From positions 588,243-652,242 of the forward strand of contig CAWFVJ010000013.1 in the NCBI GenBank assembly GCA_963819175.1: a stretch of DNA of 64,000 nucleotides. Direction: 5' to 3'. Every line of letters begins with the position of its first letter. Within the stretch, counting starts at the first letter, position 1. Origin of the DNA: CAWBRT01 sp963819175 (GTDB lineage Bacteria; Acidobacteriota; Terriglobia; Terriglobales; Acidobacteriaceae). Position numbers and translations under genes: made by a program. The notes below the pieces were generated by a model that was not told the DNA's origin, did not search any database, and saw nothing but the letters and a program-made list of their open reading frames with translations. Positions 18,263 to 27,786 of this stretch are shown here, in pieces.

Positions 18263-18717
18263 TCCCTCGTACGTTGCCGGACGCTCAGCGCCCGTTTCGC
18301 TTCATTGATTCGGACCAGGGCCAGATCTTCGCGGCACTTCACGTACTGATCGAAGGTCATTAACGCCAGTTCGTCGATGCGGCGCTCGAAATCCGGAAAC
18401 TGGTCGCGGGCATCATGTTCGCGAATGATCTGACGCAGCAGAAAAACGAAGCAGACAGCCTCGGCCGGCGTGCAATCCTGAACCGCGCGCAGCCGGACGA
18501 GACCATCCAGCGCTTCCGACGTACGCGCGGCATCCATCTCTCCGGCTAGCTCCTGCAGCAGCTTGGCCAGCGACTCGCGCACCGCGAATCCCACGGGGTT
18601 GCGAAATCGCTCACCACCCCGTGAAATCGTAGTGCGGGCCTGCTCTGGATAGATCTGAACGGTCTTCTCGATCCATGCGTCGAGAATCGCTGCGTGCGCG
18701 CGCATTTGCTCCTCCAT
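18253..18717 (-). CDS. RsbRD-N-terminal-domain-like protein of the dsr operon
   Basis: A 154-residue, mostly helical cytoplasmic protein resembling the RsbRD N-terminal sensor domain (ILDAWIEKTVQIYPEQARTT, FRNPVGFAVRESLAKLLQEL, TPAEAVCFVFLLRQIIRE). Such proteins occur just before dsrM in several dsr operons; their function is unknown. Here it lies directly between dsrC (adjacent, no gap) and dsrM (10-bp overlap), so it is made with the complex and could be an assembly or sensory factor. Confidence 0.75.
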   Translation of the reverse strand: MEEQMRAHAAILDAWIEKTVQIYPEQARTTISRGGERFRNPVGFAVRESLAKLLQELAGEMDAARTSEALDGLVRLRAVQDCTPAEAVCFVFLLRQIIREHDARDQFPDFERRIDELALMTFDQYVKCREDLALVRINEAKRALSVRQRTRDCL

Positions 18718-19035
18718 TTACACGCAACCGGTCGGCTTTGGCAGGCCTGCCAATTTGCAGGCACCCTTGGCCGGTCCGGACGGAAACAACTTGTAAATAT
18801 CACCCAGCTTGAATCCGGTTTCCTTGCAAAGCTTACGGATCATGGGCGCAATGCCGAACTGCAGAAAGTGAGCCCGCAGCATGTTGATGACCTTCCAATG
18901 GTCGGGAGTCAGTTCCGTAACCCCTTCCTCGGTCATGAAATCCTTCGCCACTTCCTCGTTCCAGATTTCCGGGTTCTCAAGAAAGCCGTCTTCGTCCACT
19001 TAATATTCGTGTCCGTTCAATACAAGTGTTGGCAC
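18718..19035 (-). CDS. dsrC: DsrC sulfur carrier (in-frame TAA near the N-terminus)
   Basis: Small sulfur-carrier protein that receives sulfur from DsrAB as a trisulfide and delivers it to DsrMKJOP. The C-terminal arm has both redox cysteines (KGACKLAGLPKPTGCV), which marks true DsrC and not the TusE type with one cysteine. The natural start appears to be GTG 19035 after GAGAGAGG, giving MPTLVLNGHEY. That segment is followed by TAA (19000-19002) where a Glu codon is expected, then VDEDGFLENPE in the same frame. If the stop is real, translation could only restart at GTG 18999 and would lack the first beta-strands. A substitution error in the consensus is more likely. Confidence 0.85.
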
Positions 19036-19049
19036 TGTTTCACCTCTCT

Positions 19050-20711
19050 CTAGTTCATTTCGATATATCCGCACGGGCAAACGTCGGCACACTTCTTGCA
19101 GCCATCGCATAGCTCGAGCTTGGCTTTGTAATGTTCGCCTTTCGGCAGTTTCACAAAACAGTTAGGAGTGCAATACATCCAGCAAGTTTCGCAATCCATG
19201 CACATGCCACATGACATGCAACGCTTGGCTTCTTCAACCACATCGGCTTCGCTCAGACCAAGTTCGATCTCGGTGTCCGGTGCGCGTTCGGCAACCGCCA
19301 CCTGAGCTCGCTCGTGCCGCTCTGCCGGCTTATACCAGTCGAGTTTCACCTTGTCGGCTGAAATCACCGGAGGCAAAACGGGTTTCTCCAGCTTCTCGCC
19401 CCGGAAGCGCGCATCGATTGCATCGGCCGCATAGCGACCCTGGGCAATGGCAATGGTGACCAATCCCAGTTCGACGCCATCGCCGCCCGCAAACACGCCC
19501 TCGGTTGGAGTTACTCCCCAATCGTCGGTCTTGATCCAGTCTTTGCCGGAATGGAGAATATCCAGTCCGGTGAATTCAGGCTCCTGACTGATCGCAGCGA
19601 TGATGCTGGATGGCCTCAACCTGGAATTCACTGCCAGGCTGCGGCACCGGGCGCGGACGCCCCGACGAATCCGGTTCGCCAAGCTGCATGCGGATGCAGC
19701 GCATTCCGACCGCACGTCCGTCCTGCTGCACGATTTCAACCGGCGCGGCAAGGAACTCAATATGAACGCCCTCTTCCAGAGCGCCTTCGATCTCGGATTT
19801 GACCGCGGGCATCTCCGAACGGGTACGGCGATAGAGCAGGGTAACTTCAGCACCCAGCCGCTTGCTTACGCGCGCGGCGTCGATGGCAGTGTCACCTCCA
19901 CCCACGACGATCACCTTGCCGCCGATCACAGGCGCTTCACCGCGGTTCACGGCATTCAAGAAGTCCGTGCCGCTGAAGACGTTGGGAGCGTCTTCACCGG
20001 GCACTTTGAGCTTGATGCCCTTCTGCGCGCCGATGCCTACGAATACCGCTTGATAGTCCTTGCGAAGTTGCTCCAGCGGTACGTCCTTGCCCACGATGCA
20101 ACTGCACTTCAGCATCAACACCCAAATCCAGGATGCGCTGGATCTCGGCATCCAGCACTTCGCGCGGCAGCCGATACGTCGGAATGCCATAGCGAAGCAT
20201 GCCGCCCGGCTTGGGGAATCCTTCGAAAATGGTTACCTGGTAGCCCTTGCGAGCCAACTGGTATGCGCAGGACAGTCCCGCGGGGCCCGCGCCCACCACT
20301 GCGACCTTCTCGCTGCGCTTTTCATCGCTCAGCCGGGAAAGTTTCAGCTTATGGGCAATGCCGAAGTCGCCGACGAACCGCTCCACCGCGTTGATCGAGA
20401 TGGAGCCGTCCTTGTCTTTTCGGTTGCACGCGTCCTCGCAAGGGTGTGGACAGACCCTCCCGCAAACCGCCGGAAACGGGTTGCGTTCGGCCAGCCGTTT
20501 CCAGAACAGTTCGAACGCCTGCTCGTTGCTGCGGCCATAGGCCTCGGCCTGAGCGACCGTGACCAACAGCTCGCGAATTTCATTGCCGTTCGGACAACCA
20601 CCGGCGCACGGCGGCGCTTTCGCCACATAACGGGGTCGCAGCGGGCTCTTTCCACCTCCGCCCGCTGCGCCCGTTCATGACCGGTTTCTTAACTGCCTTG
20701 AATAAGGCCAT
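19050..20711 (-). CDS. dsrL: DsrL, NAD(P)H-dependent iron-sulfur flavoprotein (three apparent frameshifts)
   Basis: Glutamate-synthase-small-subunit-like flavoprotein that feeds electrons from NAD(P)H to DsrAB. Order of elements: N-terminal LRPRYVAKAPPCAGGCPNGNE cysteines and VCGRVCPHPCEDACNR; FAD motif VVGAGPAGLSCAYQLA; NAD(P) motif VVGGGDTAIDAARV; FAD-binding FAGGDGVELG; C-terminal ferredoxin CETCWMYCTPNC and CDGCKKCADVCPCG. Three frame breaks at about 20655 (G-rich run), 20105 and 19612 (GCC) must be corrected to join them; the joined protein is about 553 residues. ATG 20711 follows GGGAGG and lies 23 bp after dsrB. Lesions at three places, each leaving conserved sequence on both sides, argue for consensus errors. 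Confidence 0.85.
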
Positions 20712-20734
20712 TGGCCTCCCTCACGGGTACCGGT

Positions 20735-21820
20735 TCAGTACCTTATCTGTGCCGACCGGGCATAGCTCAATCCGGCATGTTTGTAGTCATCAATGTGATA
20801 GCGGGTGAATTCGAATCCGGTCAGCTCGAAGAACTTCGGCCAACCTACCCTCTCGATCCATTCGCCCATGCGCTCGTACTTGCGCGCATGGCTCGCATAG
20901 ACATCGACGATCTTCGTCACGGCCTCGACTACCTCGGGCCACCGCGGCGGATTGTTGGGCAAGAACGGCACTGCCAGCTTGGTGAACTTCGGCGTGCTGC
21001 GGGCATTGCTGACCTTGCCGCCGACCCAGATGGAAAGACCGTCGTGCTCAGGGTCATTCATCGTCATCGCCGGGCAAACGGTATAGCAGTTGCCGCAGTA
21101 CATACACTGCTCAGGGATTACCTCAACCGAAGGCTTGCCGTCCACCGTGGCCGGACGGATGGCGCCGGTTGGACAGGAGGCGATCAGCGTTGGAATCTCG
21201 CATATCTTGGACAGAGGACCGTGCTGAATCTTCGGCGGCACGCGGTGGACCCCCAGGATGGCAATATCGGAGCAATGCACCGCACCGCACATGTTGAGGC
21301 AGCAGGCAACGGCAATCCGCACCTTCGCAGGAAGATTCTCATGCGTGAAGCGGTCGCAGAGCGCATCCATCACGCTCTTTACCAAACCGGAGGCATCGGT
21401 CGCCGCCGAATGGCAATGCACCCAGCCCTGCGTGTGCACAACGTTGCTGATCGAGTTGTTGGTGCCCCCAACCGGGTACCCCAACTGAATCAACTCGGCC
21501 TTGAGAGGCGCGATCTTGGCGAAATCCGTCAGCAGGAACTCGACATTATTGCGGCTGGTGAAGCGCAGATACCCGCCGCAGTATTTGTCGGCCAATGCGC
21601 AGAATTGGCGTATTGTCTGAACGGCCAGAATACGAGGTGAAGCGCAGCGAACCGTGTACAACTTGTCGCCTGACTCCCCAACGTGGCAAAGAACTCCGGG
21701 CGCCACGTTCTCGTGGTACTTCCACTTGCCATAATTCTTCTTCACGATCGGCGGCAGAAACTTGTCGTAAGCCGGCGGTCCGATATCGGTAAGTCTCGGT
21801 GGTTTTGGTGTAGTAGTCAT
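20735..21820 (-). CDS. dsrB: DsrB, dissimilatory sulfite reductase beta subunit
   Basis: Beta subunit of the siroheme sulfite reductase, 361 residues and intact. Features: siroheme/cluster cysteines (CCLNMCGAVHC), the sulfite-reductase loop CGGYLRFTSRNNVEFLL, and an inserted ferredoxin domain (CPTGAI, CMYCGNCYTVCPAM). It binds DsrA in a heterotetramer. The start overlaps the dsrA stop (TAATG) and has GGAGGTGAG upstream. The gene order dsrAB followed by dsrL and dsrC is of interest for direction of catalysis, but sequence reading by eye cannot settle reductive versus oxidative use. Confidence 0.96.
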   Translation of the reverse strand: MTTTPKPPRLTDIGPPAYDKFLPPIVKKNYGKWKYHENVAPGVLCHVGESGDKLYTVRCASPRILAVQTIRQFCALADKYCGGYLRFTSRNNVEFLLTDFAKIAPLKAELIQLGYPVGGTNNSISNVVHTQGWVHCHSAATDASGLVKSVMDALCDRFTHENLPAKVRIAVACCLNMCGAVHCSDIAILGVHRVPPKIQHGPLSKICEIPTLIASCPTGAIRPATVDGKPSVEVIPEQCMYCGNCYTVCPAMTMNDPEHDGLSIWVGGKVSNARSTPKFTKLAVPFLPNNPPRWPEVVEAVTKIVDVYASHARKYERMGEWIERVGWPKFFELTGFEFTRYHIDDYKHAGLSYARSAQIRY

Positions 21821-23027
21821 TATTTCTCACCTCCCTCAGCAGCCTGGAAGAAGATAAATGGATTGTCCCTGGGGGCAGAAACCATCTCGGGTGTCGGTTC
21901 CAGACCGACGCCATCGAGAAATGCGGGCATGCCGACTGCGTTGAATCAGTTCTCCGATGCGTTCACGGGCCTTGCCGTACTCATCCCAGAATTCCCACAG
22001 CCGGCTCAGGAGTTCTTTGATCGTCTCCTTAAGCTCTTCCGCCGGAATAAATGGAACCAGGACTGAGGAAAGCAGCGCACCCTGGACAATGGGAGCCTTC
22101 GAACCGATGAGAATCGCCGCGCCGCGTTCTTTACCCGGACGCAACGCCTTGGGCATCACGTTAATGCAGTGCATGCAGTGCGTGCATTCCGCATTGCTGA
22201 TGCTCAGCTTCTTGCCGTCCCATTCCATGCACTTGCGTGGGACAAAGACCGCAGACGTCGCGCTGGATATTGAGTCCGGCGGCAGCGTACTTGGTAACCT
22301 CGGCGTCATCCTGCTGAATCTCGTCCTTCCACGTGCCGATAACCGACATATCGGCGCGCGCGATGGAAGCGACGCAGTCATTCGAGCAACCCGCGGCCTT
22401 GATCTTGAACTTGTAAGGGAATGCCGGACGATGCAACTCGTCCTGGTAATCCATCGTCAAGTCGTAGCAGAGTTTCATGGTGTCGTAGCACGCCCACTCG
22501 CAGCGCGCCATACCCAGGCAGCAGGAGGGCGTCCGCAGATCGGAGCCTGATCCGCCCAGATCGAAACCGGCGTTCGCGAGATCCTGAAAGGTGGGCTCCA
22601 GTTGGTCGGTCGTCGTGCCCAACAGAACCATGTCGCCTGTCGAGCCGTGCATGTTTGTGAGCCCGGAACCGCGCTTTTCCCAGATATCGCAAACCGTGCG
22701 CAGAGCCTCACTCGTATAGAACCATCCAGCTGGCTGGTTCACTCGAATCGTGTGGAAGTGAGCAACCTTCGGGAACTGCTCCGGAACGTCACTGTAGCGG
22801 CCAATTACGCCACCGCCATAGCCCAACACTCCAACCAGTCCGCCATGTTTCCAGTGGCCCTTCTTTTCCTGATACGACAGCTCCAGTTGTCCCAGCAGAT
22901 CTTTGGGACCGTCGCTGCCTGCGCAGGCTGCCTTGATCTCTTTGACGAAACTGGGCCAAGGACCTTTTTCCAACTCGTCCAGCAACTCAGTTTTTGGCTT
23001 CCCTTTGCCGTTACTTGATTCCGCCAT
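21820..23027 (-). CDS. dsrA: DsrA, dissimilatory sulfite reductase alpha subunit (two apparent frameshifts)
   Basis: Alpha subunit that reduces sulfite at siroheme-4Fe4S. Cluster ligands are in CCLGMARCEWAC and CSNDCVAS, and the substrate-channel region is TNMHGSTGDMVLLG. The frame breaks after CGLCPT at about 22237 (one extra C), continuing KCMEWDGKKLSISNAECTHC with the ferredoxin domain. A second break after GELIQR at about 21935 (one extra A) gives VGMPAFLDGVGLEPTPEMV and ends FFQAAEGGEK at 21820. The joined length of about 400 residues is normal. ATG 23027 has GGAGGAG 11 nt upstream. It is the first gene of the operon, divergent from a LysR gene. Confidence 0.9.
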
Positions 23028-23407
23028 AAGCTGTTTTTCTCCTCCCAGCGTTGTGAGCGGCCAACGTTTGGTACGCTGGCAGGTGCGCCCACGAGAACCG
23101 CGGACGTGTCGCGCGTCTTGAGATTTTGGAGCGCTTTCGTCGCATTAACAGTACTCGTATATTGGGGTTAGAAACGTGACCGGAGTCGCGTCACTAGGTG
23201 ATGCATGTGTTAAAAAGACGGTGATTTAGTGGCGATTTTCGCTAATCGCCGATAAGCCGTTCGAATCGGCGGCGCCAGCCCGAGTGCCGCTTTCTGGCCC
23301 TTGGCAACTATGGCTCCCGTCAGCGACCGTTCCTGAAGTGGCGTTCCAGTGTATCTTAGTGATATCTTTAGTAGTTACGCTATTAAATCGGGGCAATCGA
23401 CGGGTTT
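23028..23407. promoter_or_regulatory. Divergent dsrA/LysR control region
   Basis: The 380-bp gap between dsrA and the LysR gene holds no gene. It has a perfect 7-bp inverted repeat GGCGATT-6 nt-AATCGCC at 23231-23250 and, next to the LysR start, an AT-rich TTA-repeat stretch at 23355-23387 (TTAGTGATATCTTTA then TTAGTAGTTACGCTATTAA). LysR proteins often bind TNA-N7/8-TNA sites in such divergent gaps. No strong sigma-70 box could be assigned with confidence. Confidence 0.5.
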
Positions 23408-24346
23408 ATGGAGAATCCACGCCTGAAGGTATTCCGCACCGTTGCCGAACTGCTCAGCTTTCACCGGGCCGCGGAGCAGCTTGGCCTCACCCAGCCGGCC
23501 GTCACCTTGCACATCAAGGCCCTGGAGAATGAGCTCTCCATCCGGCTTCTTGACCGCACGGGTAACAAGGTTTCGCTGACTCCTGCCGGCAAGATTCTCT
23601 ACCGGCACGCGATCGCGATTGCCGAAATCGTCTCCACCGCCGAAAAAGAGATTGCCGAAGCCGCCGGAGAACACGCCGGCGAACTTCACGTCGGCGCTTC
23701 GACCTCGATTGCTCAGTACGTGCTCCCAAAACTTCTGGGACTCTTTCATCAGAAGTTCCCTCGGGTTCGCCTCTCCGTGGTCAGCGGCAACACCGAGGAG
23801 ATCGTCGACCACCTGCTGGCGCAAAAAATCGATATCGGATTGATCGAAGGACCGGCCCTGCGGCGCGACGTGAAGACCGAGCCTTTTCTCGCCGACGAAC
23901 TTGTGCTCATCGTGCCCGCGAAACACGCCTGGACCAGCGGAACCGACGTTACGATGGAAGACTTGAAGAATGCGCCCCTGCTGCTTCGCGAGCACGGCTC
24001 CGGCACCCGGCGCGTGCTGGAAATGGCGCTGGAAAAAGCAGGCTTGAAGAAGCCCTTTACCAATGTGACCATGCAGTTGGATTCAACCGAAGCAATCATC
24101 TCCAGCGTCGAGGCCGGTCTCGGTATCGGATTTGTCTCCCGCTGGGCGGTGGATCGCCGCCTCCCGCTTGGCCGCATCAAGAAGGCGCGCGTCACCGGAC
24201 TTCGCATTCCGCGCAACTTCTGCCTCGTCTATCCTTCCGGACCGGGACCGCGCGGCACCCCGGGAGCCTTCCGCCAATTCGTTCTGGAATACGGCAACGC
24301 CGTCTCGGTTGAAGACGAATCCTCCGAACTACCAGTCCGGAAGTAA
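23408..24346 (+). CDS. LysR-family regulator, CysL/CbbR-like, divergent from dsrA
   Basis: Transcription regulator of 312 residues: N-terminal winged helix (FRTVAELLSFHRAAEQLGLT, TQPAVTLHIKALE) and effector domain (GELHVGASTSIAQYVLPKLL, FPRVRLSVVSGNTEEIVDHL). The effector domain resembles CysL/CbbR-type proteins; CysL of Bacillus activates sulfite reductase genes. Being divergent from dsrA makes it the likely regulator of the dsr operon and of itself, perhaps sensing a sulfur or redox metabolite. The start is ATG 23408. Confidence 0.88.
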   Translation: MENPRLKVFRTVAELLSFHRAAEQLGLTQPAVTLHIKALENELSIRLLDRTGNKVSLTPAGKILYRHAIAIAEIVSTAEKEIAEAAGEHAGELHVGASTSIAQYVLPKLLGLFHQKFPRVRLSVVSGNTEEIVDHLLAQKIDIGLIEGPALRRDVKTEPFLADELVLIVPAKHAWTSGTDVTMEDLKNAPLLLREHGSGTRRVLEMALEKAGLKKPFTNVTMQLDSTEAIISSVEAGLGIGFVSRWAVDRRLPLGRIKKARVTGLRIPRNFCLVYPSGPGPRGTPGAFRQFVLEYGNAVSVEDESSELPVRK

Positions 24347-24360
24347 CGGCCGACAGACTG

Positions 24361-24858
24361 TCAGGGGCGAATTTCCACCGGGGTTCCGTCTGGAACAAGC
24401 CGCCAGATCTCTTCTATCTCCGTGTCGGTTACGGCTATGCACCCGGCCGTCCAATCGTAAAGATATTGCCTTTTCCCCAGCGACTTGAATTCACGGCCAA
24501 GCCCGTGAATCATGATGTCGCCACCGGGGTTCACGCCTCGCTTCCGGGCCTGCTCTATATCGCTTGGTTCAGGATAGGAGATATGTAAGGCGAGATGAAA
24601 TCTGCTGGCAGGATTGCGCGAGTCAATCCAATAAAGTCCTTCGGGAGTCCTATCGTCGCCCTGTCGCCGCTTTGGCGCCAAGCCGCCACTCCCCAGCGCT
24701 ACCAAATAGGTTTTTACAACCTGATCGCCACTGAGCAGAAGCAGTTTATGTTGCTTCTTGAGCACCAAGATATGGTCAACCCTGGGCTGCGTGGACGCAA
24801 GCGCGGATAGCGTCAAGACCAACAACAGCCCATAGATCTCCCAAAACCGTTTCATCAC
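24361..24858 (-). CDS. L,D-transpeptidase, YkuD/ErfK type
   Basis: Exported enzyme of about 165 residues with a signal segment (IYGLLLVLTLSALAS) and a YkuD domain. The catalytic pair is in IMIHGLG and TAGCIAVTD (His and Cys). These enzymes make 3-3 cross-links or attach proteins in peptidoglycan, or act on related amide bonds. It converges on the LysR gene with 14 bp between the stop codons. The next gene upstream is another L,D-transpeptidase, so this is a small cell-wall group. Confidence 0.85.
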   Translation of the reverse strand: MMKRFWEIYGLLLVLTLSALASTQPRVDHILVLKKQHKLLLLSGDQVVKTYLVALGSGGLAPKRRQGDDRTPEGLYWIDSRNPASRFHLALHISYPEPSDIEQARKRGVNPGGDIMIHGLGREFKSLGKRQYLYDWTAGCIAVTDTEIEEIWRLVPDGTPVEIRP

Positions 24859-24964
24859 CCCTGGAGCATAAACCGTCCTGCAACTTTGTAAATGAGTTGT
24901 TTCTCTTAAATGCTCCGAGAAACTAAGTCGTCAACCGTTACACCAGTGCAAATCCTTTCGTTTG

Positions 24965-26737
24965 CTATCGTGGATATGGATAGCCTTTGGCCAGCGCTTC
25001 TCGCAGTTTTGCATCATAGCCGTAAATATCGCGGTAGAAATCGATATCTCCGTCTTCGCGCACTGCCGCTGTCATGTAGAGAATCAGCACGGGCACAGGT
25101 TTGGTGAGGTTGACCCTCAGATTGTCCCGGCCATGTTGCATCGCCTGTCGCACCCGTTCGAGAGTCCACCCCGGCTTGTCCCGCAGTACCCAAGCCGCCA
25201 ATTTAGCGGGTTCTTTCAAGTGAATGCAGCCGTGACTGATGTTGCGGTCGGGGTCGGCAAAATAGTCTCCCCATGACGGAGTGTCATGCAGATATACGCT
25301 ATACCGGTTGGGAAACACGAACTTCAGCAACCCCAGGGAATTGTCTGAACCTGGCGTCTGGCGGACATGAAGCGTGCCGGCACGAATCTGCTGCAGAACT
25401 CCTTTGAAACTTTCCCGTCGGTAACTAATCGGCCATCCGTGCCTATGACTTCGAAATGGTATTCCGATAAATAATTAGGATCGTCCTCAATATTGGAAAC
25501 AATCTCGTCTTTCTGGATATTCAGCGGCACATCCCAATACGGACGGAAAATCATATATTCAATCGCGCCCTCAAACACTGGCGTACGGTCGTATTCATCC
25601 CCCACGTCCACCGTCATTGTCAGAGCGGTGCTGCCATCTTTACTCAACACGTAGAGCTGAAATCCGGGAATGTTGATAACGATAGTCGGGTGCGGGTAGT
25701 CAGGAGCGCAACCAGCGGAAGCGTTCCAGTGTAAGCCGTATTTGCTCGACGCGACTGCTCAGTGGGACATTCAGTTGTGCGATCGTGTCCAAAGTGAGAT
25801 ACCCGTCGGGACGAAGACCATGACGGCCCTGGAACCCTTTTACCGCTTCCACCAGAGGTCCGTCGTAGAGTTTAGAGTCCGCGGGGATTTCCGCACTTTC
25901 CGGCAGATCGCCAACCAGGCGAAGCAATCTGGCGAGCCTAGGAACCCCATCATAGAGCGTTCCGGAAAACCCTATGCCGTGCGGTTCCGGCAATTTCTCC
26001 CCATCGTCTTCCTTGGCTAGCTTCATGTACTTCACCAGCGCCTTTTTCAGCTCGTTATACTTGGCGAACGCCGGTTCGAAACCCGCCAGGATCGAACTCA
26101 AATTCGTCCCCTTCAGCAGACGCCTCTCAATCAGCGTGGGAAGATCCAATTTCTTGGGCCCCGATCCAAGATTGAACTGGAAATGTCGGGGGTTGATTCT
26201 CCCTATACGAATGTCCGAAGCGTAGCGCATCGTACAAACGGTCAGAGCAACGTCAAAGCGGGCCTCGTCCGATGGCGTATGGGGGCTCCGGAGACGTGCC
26301 AGGCGGCCAGGCCAGCTGGGAGAGTCATAATCCTCGGCAAGCAGTCCCTTGCTGTCAGCCTGCTGCAGTATGGAGATCATCTCCAGAGCCTGCGGGGTGG
26401 GTTGGCCCTTATGAATCCAGACGGTAGCGTAACCTGAGCGCTGGTAGAGGCTCTCCACCTGGGCGCGGTAGTCGGGAAAATTAGGCCAGCGAAGATACTG
26501 CAGCCGGCCGCTGGCGACAATCGCACGCAAGGTGGTTTTTGAATTTTCGGGGGTCCCGCGAGAATCCGCTTGGGCGCGGATTCCCAACGCCAGCATGAAG
26601 ATCAAAAGCAACACGCGAGACCGCGTCGACCCCAACTCGCGGGCATATACGCACGAACCCACAAGGGTCCCGTGCGTCCTTTTGAATTGAATTATCAAGA
26701 CGATGAATTGCGTTCTTCTCCCTTGGAATATATTCAA
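24965..26737 (-). CDS. L,D-transpeptidase, YcbB/LdtD type (two apparent frameshifts)
   Basis: Large periplasmic L,D-transpeptidase. It has a signal-like segment (RVLLLIFMLALGIRAQA), a peptidoglycan-binding repeat (LVEAVKGFQGRHGLRPDGYL) and a C-terminal YkuD domain with SVYLHDTPS and the catalytic ISHGCIHL. One break follows RWLRS at about 25705 (extra T) before DYPHPTIVINIPGFQLY. Another follows KVSK at about 25403 (missing G) before GVLQQIRAGTLHVRQTPGSD. The corrected length is about 590 residues, as expected for YcbB. The start is uncertain; an internal GTG or TTG just before the signal segment may be used. Confidence 0.8.
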
Positions 26738-26863
26738 GATTGTACCCTGAACTTACCCGTGGCACTTAACTGGAAAATTCAGCGAGCAGTGTTATCAGGC
26801 GAAAGCGCGCAATGAAAGATCGTTTTTCGGTGAGACCGGGCACTCTCGGCACGTCCTGGAACT

Positions 26864-27655
26864 CTACTGGGCGGTCCAGCCGCCGTCGATCACCATGCTG
26901 GTGCCGGTGATGAGCGAAGCCGCGGGCGAAGCCAGGAAGACGATGGCTCCCGTGACCTCCTCCAATTGGCCTATACGACCCAGCGGAATGCGTTGCAGCA
27001 CCCAATCCTTAAACTTGGGGTCCTTGAAGAACGGCACCGTAAACGGAGTGTCCAGGAACGTCGGCGCCACCGAGTTGACGCGGATATTTTGTGGCGCAAG
27101 TTCCACCCCCATCGCCTTCGTAAGCCCTTCAATAGCGTGCTTGGTCATGCAATAGACGGTCCGGCGCGCCGCCCCGACGTGTCCCATTTGCGAGGTGATG
27201 TTCACCACCGCGCCGCCCACCTCGCGGCGCTGGGGAAGCTCCAGCATCTTGCGAACCGCGGCTTGAGCCACCACAAACATGGCGCGCACATTGAGATTGA
27301 TAACCGCGTCCAGGTGCTCCTCTGTCACGTCGGCAAACGCCTCGGGAATGTTCATCCCGGCATTGTTGATGAGGATATCCAGACGCGGCAGCGCTGCAAT
27401 GGTTTCGCGCACACAGGCGCTGTCGGTCACATCGCAGACAAGGGCGGATGCCTTTCCGCCGCTCGCCTCGACGCTCGCCACCGTCTGATCGAGATCCGCA
27501 CGAGTTCGGCTCATGACCAGGACTTGAGCGCCAACGCACGCCAGCGCGCCGGCAGTCGCCGCACCGATGCCGCGGCCGCCGCCGGTAACCAGCGCGGTCA
27601 GGCCGTCAAGCCGCAGGTTGCTGGGGAACCCGCCCCGTCCACTCACGACTGTCAT
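26864..27655 (-). CDS. Short-chain dehydrogenase/reductase
   Basis: Classical SDR of 263 residues. It shows the NAD(P) motif TGGGRGIGAATAG, the structural NNAGMN, the catalytic Ser in NITSQMG and Tyr-x3-Lys in YCMTKHAIEGL, and a C-terminus ITGTSMVIDGGW. It is of the gluconate 5-dehydrogenase/3-oxoacyl reductase type. It follows the HpsN-like gene by 131 bp on the same strand, and could supply or remove a hydroxy-ketone substrate for it. GGAG 7 nt before ATG 27655 supports the start. The substrate is not evident from sequence. Confidence 0.85.
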   Translation of the reverse strand: MTVVSGRGGFPSNLRLDGLTALVTGGGRGIGAATAGALACVGAQVLVMSRTRADLDQTVASVEASGGKASALVCDVTDSACVRETIAALPRLDILINNAGMNIPEAFADVTEEHLDAVINLNVRAMFVVAQAAVRKMLELPQRREVGGAVVNITSQMGHVGAARRTVYCMTKHAIEGLTKAMGVELAPQNIRVNSVAPTFLDTPFTVPFFKDPKFKDWVLQRIPLGRIGQLEEVTGAIVFLASPAASLITGTSMVIDGGWTAQ

Positions 27656-27786
27656 TTGCTTTCTCCACCGCGCCGGGCGCCACCCTGCCAGCGTCAGCGA
27701 AGGATCTGCTGTTTGCCTGTGCTGACAATAAAGCGATCCTTAGTTGCGCAAGATCCGGCGCCGATGTTATCGTCCGCGAGACCTCT

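Noticed and set aside
19000..19002. Recoding of the dsrC stop as selenocysteine or pyrrolysine
   Set aside because: The codon is TAA, which is used for neither.
21935..22240. Programmed frameshifting in dsrA
   Set aside because: Neither break lies on a classical slippery heptamer, and other genes have similar breaks, so consensus error is simpler.
23255..23280. GTTCGAATC-like T-loop suggesting a tRNA in the dsrA/LysR gap
   Set aside because: No acceptor stem, D arm or anticodon arm around it.
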